45,465 bases of DNA. Origin: CAZJBS01 sp964544475 (GTDB taxonomy: Bacteria; CLD3; SB21). Made by a program: the position numbers and the translations under genes. The notes beneath the pieces are model-generated. The model was not told where the DNA came from. It was given only the letters and a program-made list of their open reading frames with translations, and searched no databases. Every line of letters begins with the position of its first letter. Position 1 is the stretch's first letter. Location of the stretch: NCBI GenBank assembly GCA_964544475.1, contig CAZJBS010000026.1, positions 1-45,465 of the forward strand. The letters are read 5' to 3'. Positions 33,886-41,650 of the stretch are shown in pieces.

Positions 33886-34224
33886 CCACACGCGCATCAG
33901 CTGCCAGTGGCCAGGTATCAATCAAGGATTGTCTTACAAAGCCGAAGTTCAATTTCAATGCTACCGCCCGTTCGTCAGGCGTATGGACGACCGTGGCTGT
34001 CACTCGCAAGACAACGATCGTAACCTTGTTTCCATCTCCCGAACCCGCCCGCTTGCCGCGACTTTAAGTTGATCCGCTTTCCTTCCACATCGGCGGGGTC
34101 CGTACCCGGATGCCGGTCCGCATCCAGATTTTTCTTGCATTTCCGGCGCTCTTTTGATACAATGGCCCACTTTTGGAGAGCATTGAAATTGTAATTTGTT
34201 GACCGTCAAGGAGTTAACCGGAAA
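33886..34224. other. Intergenic region before rpmB
   Basis: This is about 340 bases between the EEP gene and rpmB. The last 90 bases hold the predicted rpmB promoter and leader. The first 240 bases contain no gene that I can support. A 75-codon minus-strand frame (33833-34060) without a start codon overlaps it and is probably chance. No tRNA or structured RNA was recognised. Confidence 0.5.
34135..34163 (+). promoter_or_regulatory. Predicted rpmB promoter with extended -10
   Basis: TTGCAT (34135-34140), a 17-base spacer and TACAAT (34158-34163), preceded by TG one base upstream, form a strong sigma-70-type promoter. Transcription would begin near 34170, leaving a leader of about 55 bases that carries AAGGAG 11 bases before the rpmB ATG. 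Confidence 0.6.
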
Positions 34225-34413
34225 ATGAAACGTTGTGAAATCTGCGGCAAAAGCCCGCTTTACGGACACAGCGTCAGCCACGCGAATAATAAGACGAATC
34301 GCCGCTGGTTGCCGAATCTGCAGGAAGTCCGCGCCAAAGTGAACGGCGGCGTCAAGCGGATCAAAGTGTGCACCCAGTGCATCAAGAGCGGCCGCGTTTC
34401 CAAAGCAGCCTGA
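34225..34413 (+). CDS. rpmB: 50S ribosomal protein L28
   Basis: This 62-residue ribosomal protein contains CEICGKSPLYGHSVSHANNK and NRRWLPNLQEVRAKVNGG, followed by KRIKVCTQCIKSGRV. The two CxxC pairs are those of the zinc-binding form of L28 found in many Gram-positive, Thermotogae and some Gram-negative lineages; the proteobacterial type is longer and lacks them. It is a single-gene unit with its own promoter and terminator. No rpmG (L33) gene follows, although the two are often paired elsewhere. Confidence 0.97.
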   Translation: MKRCEICGKSPLYGHSVSHANNKTNRRWLPNLQEVRAKVNGGVKRIKVCTQCIKSGRVSKAA

Positions 34414-34436
34414 GTTCTCTTACGCCAGTTTTTTGA

Positions 34437-34476
34437 TGCGTCGTCCTGCTTCCACGAAGGGGATGGACGCATTTTT
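34437..34476 (+). terminator. Rho-independent terminator of rpmB
   Basis: TGCGTC at 34437-34442 pairs with GACGCA ending at 34471, enclosing further pairing (TCC with GGA, CTTC with GAAG), and is followed by TTTTT (34472-34476). It stands 23 bases after the rpmB stop. A second perfect hairpin, GGTGGTTT-TC-AAACCACC (34481-34498), follows at once and may act as a backup stem or an insulator. Confidence 0.75.
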
Positions 34477-34611
34477 ATTTGGTGGTTTTCAAACCACCAC
34501 CCTCTTATCTTTCAGGGCCAGCCGCACTTCGGCATCAGAACCACGGCGTGACAGCCGTTCTTGGAAAACCGAAAAATCAGGCAGCGAACCAACGACCAAC
34601 ATGGGTGCATC

Positions 34612-35148
34612 ATGGGTGCCATTGTTCCCCATCCCAGAGTCAAACTCATCTGCGGCGTGATGTGGCCATCCACCGGCACCGTCGACCACGCGCTGGTGGA
34701 AAACGAATGGGGCCCCATTGATCTCGCATCGGACGTTTTCGATTTCGACCATACACGATATTATGAAGACGAATTCGGCGTGACTCTGAAAAAACAATAC
34801 GTCGCTTTCGAGCGCCTCGTCGATCCGGACGACCTGCCGGCCATCAAACACCGCTCCAACGCCATGGAGGACTCCCTCCTGGCCGGCGAAAAACGCACCG
34901 TCAATATCGACCCGGGTTATCTGGCCGACGCCAAATTGGTGATGATCACCACAAAAAACCTGGCGCACCGTGTCTACATCGGACGGAACATGTATGCCGA
35001 CCTCCAATTGATGTTCCGGCGGCACACATTCGAACCAACCCCATGGACTTTTGCCGACGTTCGCGACCCGAGGATTTTGCCGTTCTTCAACCGTGCACGC
35101 ACCCGATACATGGAGCAACTCTCCGCCGTTCATGAAATTCACTCCTGA
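34612..35148 (+). CDS. DUF4416 family protein
   Basis: The protein is about 178 residues. VKLICGVMWPSTGTVDHALV at the start, FDFDHTRYYEDEFG and the closing PWTFADVRDPRILPFFNRAR match the DUF4416 family, a small conserved cytoplasmic protein of unknown function found in several anaerobic and candidate lineages. ATG 34612 places the family start first; in-frame TTG 34561 would add 17 unconserved residues. Its last 17 bases overlap the kynU start, so the two genes are coupled. A link to tryptophan or NAD metabolism is possible only by context. Confidence 0.82.
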   Translation: MGAIVPHPRVKLICGVMWPSTGTVDHALVENEWGPIDLASDVFDFDHTRYYEDEFGVTLKKQYVAFERLVDPDDLPAIKHRSNAMEDSLLAGEKRTVNIDPGYLADAKLVMITTKNLAHRVYIGRNMYADLQLMFRRHTFEPTPWTFADVRDPRILPFFNRARTRYMEQLSAVHEIHS

Positions 35149-36400
35149 CGAATCCACCGCCCGGGCCCTTGATGCGTCGGACGACCTCGCCGCCTTCCGG
35201 AGCCGCTTTCATATTCCGCCGCACACGGACGGCACCGACTCAATCTACCTTTGTGGAAATTCGCTGGGACTCCAGCCAAAATCGACGCGTGACTACATCG
35301 GGCAGGAACTCAAAGACTGGGAGACGCTCGCGGTCGAGGGCCATTTCCACGCGAAGAACCCATGGATGCCATATCACGAGTTTCTGACCGACAAAACGGC
35401 GCGTCTGGTCGGCGCCCGGCCGGCCGAAGTCATCAACATGAATTCATTGACCGTCAATCTCCACCTGCTGATGGCGACCTTTTATCGACCGACCGGAAAT
35501 CGCCATAAGATTCTCATGGAAGATCAGGCCTTCCCATCCGACCAGTACGCCGTCGCCTCCCAGATCCGGTTTCACGGCTACGCTCCTAAAACGGCTCTGG
35601 TTGTACCCAACGCCGGGACGGCCGTCGTTATGACCGAAGCCATCGAACGCCTCATCGACGCTGAAGGTCACTCGATCGCGCTCATCCTGATTGGCGGTGT
35701 GAATTATTATTCCGGCCAGGCGTTCGACATGGCGCGCATCACCAAAGCAGGTCATGCGAAAGGCTGTATCGTGGGATTTGACCTCGCCCACGCGGCAGGC
35801 AATCTGCTTTTGCAATTGCACGACTGGAACGTCGATTTCGCCGCATGGTGTTCGTACAAATATCTCAACGCCGGACCAGGCGGTATTGCCGGTTGTTACA
35901 TTCATGAACGCCATCACCGCGACGCAACGTTGCCGCGGTTCGCCGGCTGGTGGGGTCACGACAAAAAGACGCGGTTCCTGATGGGGCCGGAATTCGCGCC
36001 CATCGAAAGCGCCGAAGGCTGGCAACTCAGCAATCCCCCGATTTTCCAGCTTGCCGCTTTGCGCGCGTCGTTGGATATTTTTGATGAAGCGGGCATGCCA
36101 CGACTTCGCGCCAAGAGTGAACGCCTGACCGCCTATATGGAATTCCTGCTCGATCGCCGGCTGGCCGGCAAAGTGGAGATACTCACGCCGCGAGATCCGG
36201 CGACGCGGGGATGCCAATTGTCGCTTCGGGTGGCCGGCGGCAAGGCGGTTCACGCCAGACTGACCGCGGCCGGCGTGGTGTGCGATTGGCGTGAACCCGA
36301 CGTCATCCGCGTCGCCCCGGTGCCGCTATATAACAGTTTTATGGATGTCCATCGCTTTGTCAATACCCTGGCGGGCATCATGTCAACCGCCACGCCGTGA
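35132..36400 (+). CDS. kynU: Kynureninase
   Basis: KynU is a PLP enzyme that cleaves kynurenine or 3-hydroxykynurenine to (hydroxy)anthranilate and alanine. The 422-residue product has YLCGNSLGLQPKSTRDYI, NSLTVNLHLLMATFY, GFDLAHAAGN with the PLP-pyridine Asp, and the Schiff-base lysine in CSYKYLNAGPGGIAG, all diagnostic. The length is usual. ATG 35132 lies inside the end of the DUF4416 gene; longer frames run through that gene and are rejected. The kmo gene follows directly, so the preferred substrate is probably 3-hydroxykynurenine. Tryptophan dioxygenase, formamidase and 3-hydroxyanthranilate dioxygenase are not in the window. Confidence 0.96.
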   Translation: MKFTPDESTARALDASDDLAAFRSRFHIPPHTDGTDSIYLCGNSLGLQPKSTRDYIGQELKDWETLAVEGHFHAKNPWMPYHEFLTDKTARLVGARPAEVINMNSLTVNLHLLMATFYRPTGNRHKILMEDQAFPSDQYAVASQIRFHGYAPKTALVVPNAGTAVVMTEAIERLIDAEGHSIALILIGGVNYYSGQAFDMARITKAGHAKGCIVGFDLAHAAGNLLLQLHDWNVDFAAWCSYKYLNAGPGGIAGCYIHERHHRDATLPRFAGWWGHDKKTRFLMGPEFAPIESAEGWQLSNPPIFQLAALRASLDIFDEAGMPRLRAKSERLTAYMEFLLDRRLAGKVEILTPRDPATRGCQLSLRVAGGKAVHARLTAAGVVCDWREPDVIRVAPVPLYNSFMDVHRFVNTLAGIMSTATP

Positions 36401-36435
36401 ACCAACATGACTCAACATTCAACAAGAAGACCATC

Positions 36436-37812
36436 ATGCCCAATACCCGGCAACCCATTATCCTGATCGGCGCCGGCCTGGCCGGGTCGCTGCTCGCAGT
36501 GTACCTGGCCAAACGCGGCTTCAAAGTGAACGTCTACGAACGCCGTCCGGATATGCGCAAAACCAAAATCAGCGCGGGCCGCTCCATCAACCTCGCGCTG
36601 TCGGCACGCGGTATTTTTGCTCTCAAAGAAGTGGGTTTGTATGATGAAATCATGAAGATCGCCATTCCCATGAAGGGCAGGATGATTCATCCCGTCGACG
36701 GCGCAACCGTGTTTCAGCGGTACGGCAAGGACGATTCCGAAGTCATCAACGCCGTGTCCCGGGGAGAACTCAACATGCGCCTGATGGATCTGGCCGAAGC
36801 GCACAAGGGCGTCAACCTATTCTTCAATCAGCGATGCACGGGCATGGACCTCACGACCGGCGATGCGCTGCTCGTCGATGAACAAACCGGCCTCACGTCC
36901 CGTGTGTCCGGACAGACCATGATCGGCACCGACGGCTCGGCATCCGCCATCCGGCTCGACATGCAGCGTCACGGCCGCTTCAATTATTCGCAGAGTTTTC
37001 TGGAACACGCCTACAAAGAACTCACGATTCCTCCCGGCGACCGGGGCGCTTTCCGTCTCGAAAAACACGCCCTGCACATATGGCCGCGAAAGACGTACAT
37101 GCTGATTGCCCTGCCCAATCTTGACGGCAGTTTTACATGTACGCTGTTTTACCCGTTGTCCGGCCCTCACAGTTTCGAGACACTCGACACGCCCGGCAAA
37201 GTGCTGGCCTTTTTCCGTGAGCACTTCCCCGACGCGATACCGCACATGCCGACGTTGACGGATGATTTTTTCGCCAATCCAACCGGCAACCTCGTCACCG
37301 TCAAATGCACACCGTGGCATGTCGGCGGCAAAGCCGCGTTGTTGGGAGACGCGGCCCACGCCATCGTGCCTTTTTTCGGGCAGGGCATGAATTGCGCCTT
37401 CGAAGACTGCACGGACCTTAACCGGTGCATCGAAAAACACGACGGCAATTGGGAGGATGTCTTTGCCGAATACGAATCCCTTCGAAAGACAAACGCGGAC
37501 GCCATCGCCGACCTCGCCGTCGAGAATTTTTATGAAATGCGCGACCTGGTCACCGATCTGCGATTTCAGCTGAAGAAAAAGATCGAACACATCCTCGAAG
37601 AAAAATATCCCGATTATTTCCTGCCCAAGTATTCGATGGTCACGTTTCACCGGATGCCGTATGCGGTGGCCCGCCGACGGGGACAGATCCAGGAGGAAAT
37701 CCTGGATATCCTGACCACCGGAATTCACTCGCCCGAAGAGGCGGATCTGGCGGTGGCCCGGACGCTGTTGGAGAAGCGCCTGCCGCCATTGGCCGACCTG
37801 AAGGAGTTGTAG
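36436..37812 (+). CDS. kmo: Kynurenine 3-monooxygenase
   Basis: This FAD-dependent hydroxylase of about 458 residues turns kynurenine into 3-hydroxykynurenine with NADPH and oxygen. The FAD-binding GAGLAGSLLAVYLAKRGF is near the start, SAGRSINLALSARG is the KMO-specific segment, and GDAAHAIVPFFGQGMNCAFED is the second FAD motif. A C-terminal helical region (RFQLKKKIEHI) resembles the membrane-associated tail of eukaryotic KMO. ATG 36436 is used; a GTG at 36397 overlapping the kynU stop would add 13 residues. With kynU this forms the core of an oxygen-requiring tryptophan to 3-hydroxyanthranilate route, implying an aerobic or microaerobic cell. Confidence 0.96.
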   Translation: MPNTRQPIILIGAGLAGSLLAVYLAKRGFKVNVYERRPDMRKTKISAGRSINLALSARGIFALKEVGLYDEIMKIAIPMKGRMIHPVDGATVFQRYGKDDSEVINAVSRGELNMRLMDLAEAHKGVNLFFNQRCTGMDLTTGDALLVDEQTGLTSRVSGQTMIGTDGSASAIRLDMQRHGRFNYSQSFLEHAYKELTIPPGDRGAFRLEKHALHIWPRKTYMLIALPNLDGSFTCTLFYPLSGPHSFETLDTPGKVLAFFREHFPDAIPHMPTLTDDFFANPTGNLVTVKCTPWHVGGKAALLGDAAHAIVPFFGQGMNCAFEDCTDLNRCIEKHDGNWEDVFAEYESLRKTNADAIADLAVENFYEMRDLVTDLRFQLKKKIEHILEEKYPDYFLPKYSMVTFHRMPYAVARRRGQIQEEILDILTTGIHSPEEADLAVARTLLEKRLPPLADLKEL

Positions 37813-37814
37813 CC

Positions 37815-38576
37815 ATGGACATCGCGCCCAAACCGCCGTCCGTCTGGCGTGCCAATGCCGTGCTGATCGGACTCGCCGTGTTGTCGCTGGTCCTCGGCGT
37901 TCTGCCGTTTGTTCATTACGTCCTGCTGCCGTTTGAATTTTTCACGACGCTGGTCCACGAAGGCGCGCACGCATTGGCGGCGCTGATCATCGGCGGCGAG
38001 GTCGGCCGGATCGTCCTGAACCCCGACACCAGCGGTTACACCATGACGGCCGTTTCCGGCGGACGGCTCGCGCAGGGTTTTGTGGCCAGCGCGGGATACC
38101 CCGGGGCGGCGTTGTTTGGCGGGACGCTGATCGTGCTCGGCGCCTACAAAAACATGGCCCGTATTCTGCTGGTCGCGCTGGGTCTCGCCGTGGCCGCGGC
38201 CATCGTGCTGTATGTCCGGGATGTTTTCACGCTGCTTGTTTGCGGTTTCTTTGCTCTCGTGCTCGCATGGGTTGGTTTCAAAGGTTCGCCCGTGGTGGCG
38301 TTCTATTCCGTCAATTTTCTCGCCATCCAGAGCGCCCTCAACTCCATCCAGGATACCATGACGCTGATCCGATTGTCGATGGGCGCTCCAAAAAGCGCCT
38401 ACAGCCTGGCGCATTCCGACGCCGACGCCGTGGCGGCGCTCTTCTGGCTGCCGGCCATTTTCTGGTCGTTATTATGGGTTGTGTTTTCGTGTCTTATTCT
38501 TTATTTTGCATTGAAAAAAAGCGCGGCCATCCGCGCACGTCTGACAGGAAAAACGAATGGATCTGCTGCATCTTAA
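37815..38576 (+). CDS. M50-like membrane metallopeptidase family protein
   Basis: This 253-residue protein has about six to seven transmembrane helices and a zinc motif HEGAH (48-52) in TLVHEGAHALAALIIGG, like the M50B-like family. GYPGAALFGG may form part of the active-site region. The C terminus is hydrophobic then basic. It starts two bases after kmo and overlaps the next gene by 20 bases, so all are co-transcribed. It is shorter and simpler than the site-2 protease at 5.7 kb, without CBS or PDZ domains. Substrate unknown. Confidence 0.75.
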   Translation: MDIAPKPPSVWRANAVLIGLAVLSLVLGVLPFVHYVLLPFEFFTTLVHEGAHALAALIIGGEVGRIVLNPDTSGYTMTAVSGGRLAQGFVASAGYPGAALFGGTLIVLGAYKNMARILLVALGLAVAAAIVLYVRDVFTLLVCGFFALVLAWVGFKGSPVVAFYSVNFLAIQSALNSIQDTMTLIRLSMGAPKSAYSLAHSDADAVAALFWLPAIFWSLLWVVFSCLILYFALKKSAAIRARLTGKTNGSAAS

Positions 38577-39561
38577 ACCCGTGAGTTATCCGGCGTCGGT
38601 CAGCCTGCCCCGCAGTCTCAACCAGGAAGAACCCCTCAACTGGCTGCCGGAGATTTCCCTCCGCATCGCCATCCTGGACATGAATAACGGCGCCCGCAAC
38701 ATCGGCATTCGCAATATCAAACGGATCATCAACAACTTCAGCTATCTCGTAAAGCTCTACAATTCCCAGATCGAATTTGTCGTGGACCATTACCACGTCC
38801 GCGACAAGAATGAAATCCCAAACACATCCTACGATATTTATATCGGCAGCGGCGGACCGGGCAGCCCGTTGGACGATTCGGACTCGGAATGGGAGACCCG
38901 TTTTTTCAATCTGCTCGACGATCTGCTCAACCACAATACGGGCCACGACAACAAAAAGTTCTTCTTCGGTATCTGCCATTCTTTCCAGTTGATGGTGAAG
39001 AAATTCGACATTGCCCGGATCAGCCGACGCGAAAAACGCCACCTCGGCATCGTACCGATTTTTAAAACGTCCGAAGGTAAACACGATCCGATTTTCGAGG
39101 GCCTGAACGAGAAGTTTTACGCCTTCGACAACCGCGACTGGCAGGTCACCGATCCCGACACCCGGCGGATCCGCGATGGCCGTTTCGAACTGCTCTGCTA
39201 CGACGGCACGGATGACGTCATGGGTTCCGGCATCACCGGCATCCGCTATTCGGACGAAATGGAATCGGTGCAATTCCACCCGGAGGCCGAAAAAAACGGC
39301 ATCCTGCTTCGATTTACGCACCCGGAAGAAATGGAGCACATCATCGCCCTGTTGGGACGGGACAAATACGATGAGTTGCTCAAATCACTGGAAAACCCCA
39401 ACAAACTTGTCCGGACATACAAAACCGTGCTGCCGGGATTTCTGTTGCGGTCCTACAACCGGCTGATGGCGTATTATGAAATGCCGACACTGGACCGGGC
39501 GTCTTTCGAGATGCCAAACCTGACGACGCCGGGATCCGGACCAAGTCCGTTCCAAAATTAG
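38557..39561 (+). CDS. Class I glutamine amidotransferase-like protein
   Basis: This 334-residue protein has a GATase domain (about residues 35-275) with the nucleophile Cys140 in FGICHSFQLM and His241/Glu243 in FHPEAE, so the catalytic triad is present. In the elbow the usual GICxGxQ has Ser in place of the second Gly. SGGPGSPLDD supplies the oxyanion-type loop. N- and C-terminal extensions (about 35 and 60 residues) are unlike GuaA or CarA. It may act on a gamma-glutamyl compound or feed ammonia to an unknown partner. AGGA eight bases before the ATG supports the start. Position between kmo/M50 and a HIT gene gives no clear partner. Confidence 0.75.
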   Translation: MDLLHLKPVSYPASVSLPRSLNQEEPLNWLPEISLRIAILDMNNGARNIGIRNIKRIINNFSYLVKLYNSQIEFVVDHYHVRDKNEIPNTSYDIYIGSGGPGSPLDDSDSEWETRFFNLLDDLLNHNTGHDNKKFFFGICHSFQLMVKKFDIARISRREKRHLGIVPIFKTSEGKHDPIFEGLNEKFYAFDNRDWQVTDPDTRRIRDGRFELLCYDGTDDVMGSGITGIRYSDEMESVQFHPEAEKNGILLRFTHPEEMEHIIALLGRDKYDELLKSLENPNKLVRTYKTVLPGFLLRSYNRLMAYYEMPTLDRASFEMPNLTTPGSGPSPFQN

Positions 39562-39569
39562 GAGCCGCC

Positions 39570-39911
39570 ATGTCGGATTGCCTCTTCTGCAAAATCATCG
39601 CAAAAGAAATTCCTGCGAAAATGGTGTATGAAGATGCCAACATTCTGGCGTTCCGCGACATTGATCCCAAGGCCCCGACGCACATTCTCGTGATTCCCCG
39701 CCGGCACGTCGAAAAATTGTCTGACCTCAAACCGGATGACGCGGCGCTCGCCGGAGAACTGGTCATGGCCGCCGTCAAAATTGCGGCATTGGAAGGCCTG
39801 GGCGACGGTTTCCGCCTCGTCGTCAACAATGGCAAGTCCGCCGGACAACACGTGTTTCATATTCATTTCCATCTCATCGGCGGCAAGCCGCTCGGCTGGA
39901 GCCCGGCGTAG
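39570..39911 (+). CDS. HIT family nucleotide hydrolase (HinT-like)
   Basis: This 113-residue protein has the HinT layout: CLFCKIIAKEIPAK at the N terminus with a zinc-type CxxC, FRDIDPKAPTHILVIPRRH, and the histidine triad HVFHIHFHLIGG. HinT proteins hydrolyse AMP-lysine, other adenosine phosphoramidates and aminoacyl-AMP. AGGAG five bases before the ATG makes the start secure. It is eight bases after the amidotransferase-like gene. The length is normal. Confidence 0.96.
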   Translation: MSDCLFCKIIAKEIPAKMVYEDANILAFRDIDPKAPTHILVIPRRHVEKLSDLKPDDAALAGELVMAAVKIAALEGLGDGFRLVVNNGKSAGQHVFHIHFHLIGGKPLGWSPA

Positions 39912-39970
39912 ATGCCCCGCATCGTAACGGCGCCAACGGCCCACCCCATCGAAAGGTTCCCCCAATACCG

Positions 39971-40915
39971 ATGAGCCGGCAATACCCGATGACCTCCACG
40001 CAGGTCGAATACATCGAAAAAAAGAAGACCGAACAGACCACCGTTGAAAAACGCCCAAGCTGGCTCAAGGTCAAAATTCCACTCGGCGAGGGTTTCTCGG
40101 ACATCAAGAACCTGGTGTCGGACAAGAAGTTGCACACGGTGTGCGAAGAGGCGCGATGTCCGAATATTTCGGAATGCTGGAACCACGGCACGGCGACGTT
40201 TATGATACTCGGCGACGTGTGCACGCGAAGCTGCGGGTTTTGCGCCGTCAAGACCGGCAAGCCGACGTGGTTTGACGAAAACGAACCGAACCGGGTTGCG
40301 GATTCCGTGCGTCAGATGAAACTGCGGCACGCAGTCGTGACGTCCGTCAACCGGGATGAGCTCCCGGACGGCGGCGCGCGGATGTTTGCCGCGACCATTC
40401 TCGCCATTCGCGAGGCCCTGCCGACGTGCCGTGTCGAAGTGCTGATCCCGGATTTCAAAGGCAGCGACGAGGCGCTGAAGACGGTGACCGCGGCGAAACC
40501 GGAAATCCTGAATCATAATATTGAAACCGTGCCGCGGCTGTATCTGGTCGTGCGTCCGCAGGCCGACTACCGCCAATCCCTCGACGTGCTGCGCCGGGCC
40601 AAATCCCACGGCATGATCACCAAGACGGGGTTGATGGTGGGGCTTGGCGAGACCAACGACGAAGTGCTTGGCGTCATGCGCGACCTTCGCGCGGTGGATG
40701 TCGATATCCTGACCATCGGTCAATATCTCCGGCCGACGAAAGAACATCTCCCGGTCGACCGGTACGTCCACCCCGACGATTTTGCCATGTTCAAAACCCA
40801 TGGACTCAACATGGGATTCCGGTTCATCGAATCCGGCCCGTTGGTGCGCAGCTCGTACCACGCGGAAAAACAATCCGAAGTGTTCGATGCGTTTTTTCGT
40901 AACCGTGAGATGTAA
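39971..40915 (+). CDS. lipA: Lipoyl synthase
   Basis: This 314-residue radical SAM enzyme inserts two sulfurs into octanoyl-lipoyl domains. The auxiliary cluster motif CEEARCPNISEC and the radical SAM motif CTRSCGFC are both present, and the C-terminal RSSYHAE supplies the serine ligand of the auxiliary cluster. It has an N-terminal extension of about 30 residues; ATG 39989 is an alternative start. No lipB is in the window. A degenerate pdxJ-like gene follows after 18 bases in the same direction. Confidence 0.97.
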   Translation: MSRQYPMTSTQVEYIEKKKTEQTTVEKRPSWLKVKIPLGEGFSDIKNLVSDKKLHTVCEEARCPNISECWNHGTATFMILGDVCTRSCGFCAVKTGKPTWFDENEPNRVADSVRQMKLRHAVVTSVNRDELPDGGARMFAATILAIREALPTCRVEVLIPDFKGSDEALKTVTAAKPEILNHNIETVPRLYLVVRPQADYRQSLDVLRRAKSHGMITKTGLMVGLGETNDEVLGVMRDLRAVDVDILTIGQYLRPTKEHLPVDRYVHPDDFAMFKTHGLNMGFRFIESGPLVRSSYHAEKQSEVFDAFFRNREM

Positions 40916-40933
40916 TTTTTCCGGGAGGTGTCT

Positions 40934-41638
40934 GTGAAACGTCTTGGCATTACCATTGATCCGATTGTGGCGCTTCGCGAATGGGGCGGCACGCGCACAC
41001 CCGATCCGTTGAGCGCCATCGCCATGATGGAATTGGCCGGGGTGGACAGTGTCGTGTACACCCTGCCGGAACACCCGTCGCCTCAGGTCGACCGGGATCT
41101 GAGACTCCTGAAAGACATCATCCATTCCCATTTCAATTTGCGAATCGGTCCGGAGGCGGCGGCGGTGCAGAAGGCCGTCGAGGCGCGCGCCGAGATGGTC
41201 ACGTTGGTCGGATTTGAAAACGGCCGCGCCACGGGCGTCCGCGTCGAGGCCCATGAACAGACCCTCGCCGGTTATGTTCGGACATTGCGGGCCGCCGGCG
41301 CCGTGGTCAACATCCTGATCGAACCCGACGCGCACCAGATCAAAGCCGCCACACGGTTCGGTTGCGATTACGTGGATTTTTTCGTCAACCGGTACGTGCA
41401 CGCCGACAGCATGACGCTGATGGAGCAGGAACTCGAAAATCTCAGGGCAATGGCTTTGGCCGCCGCCAAACTGAAACTCGGCGTCAGCGTATCCGGCGAT
41501 CTGGATTACAACAATGTACGTCCGATCCTGGATATCGGTGAAATCGAAGAAATCAATGTCGGCGACTCCATCCTCAACCGCGCTTTGTTTTTCGGATACG
41601 ACCAGGCCATACGGGATTTCACGGCTATTCTGAAATAG
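40934..41638 (+). CDS. PdxJ-like TIM-barrel protein, catalytic residues not conserved
   Basis: This protein of about 234 residues aligns along its full length with pyridoxine 5-phosphate synthase (PdxJ): LGITIDPIVALREWGGT, PDPLSAIAMMELAGVDSVV, DRDLRLLKDIIHSHFNLRI, LIEPDAHQIKAA and INVGDSILNRALFFG. Nearly every known active-site residue is changed. The NxDH start reads TIDP, the VHLREDRRH segment reads VYTLPEHPS, the NLEM Glu reads Arg, AGHGL reads SGDLD and NIGHAII reads NVGDSIL. It is unlikely to make vitamin B6. GTG 40934 is preferred since GGGAGG lies five bases before it. It might be a repurposed phosphate-binding barrel. Confidence 0.85.
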   Translation: MKRLGITIDPIVALREWGGTRTPDPLSAIAMMELAGVDSVVYTLPEHPSPQVDRDLRLLKDIIHSHFNLRIGPEAAAVQKAVEARAEMVTLVGFENGRATGVRVEAHEQTLAGYVRTLRAAGAVVNILIEPDAHQIKAATRFGCDYVDFFVNRYVHADSMTLMEQELENLRAMALAAAKLKLGVSVSGDLDYNNVRPILDIGEIEEINVGDSILNRALFFGYDQAIRDFTAILK

Positions 41639-41650
41639 CCGGCCCATGGC

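Noticed and set aside
33833..34060. A minus-strand open frame of about 75 codons with protein-like composition at the end of the EEP gene
   Set aside because: It has no ATG and no ribosome site, and it overlaps the conserved-gene end; probably chance.
40934..41638. Naming the gene pdxJ
   Set aside because: The catalytic and phosphate-binding residues are not conserved, so the symbol would imply an activity that is unlikely.
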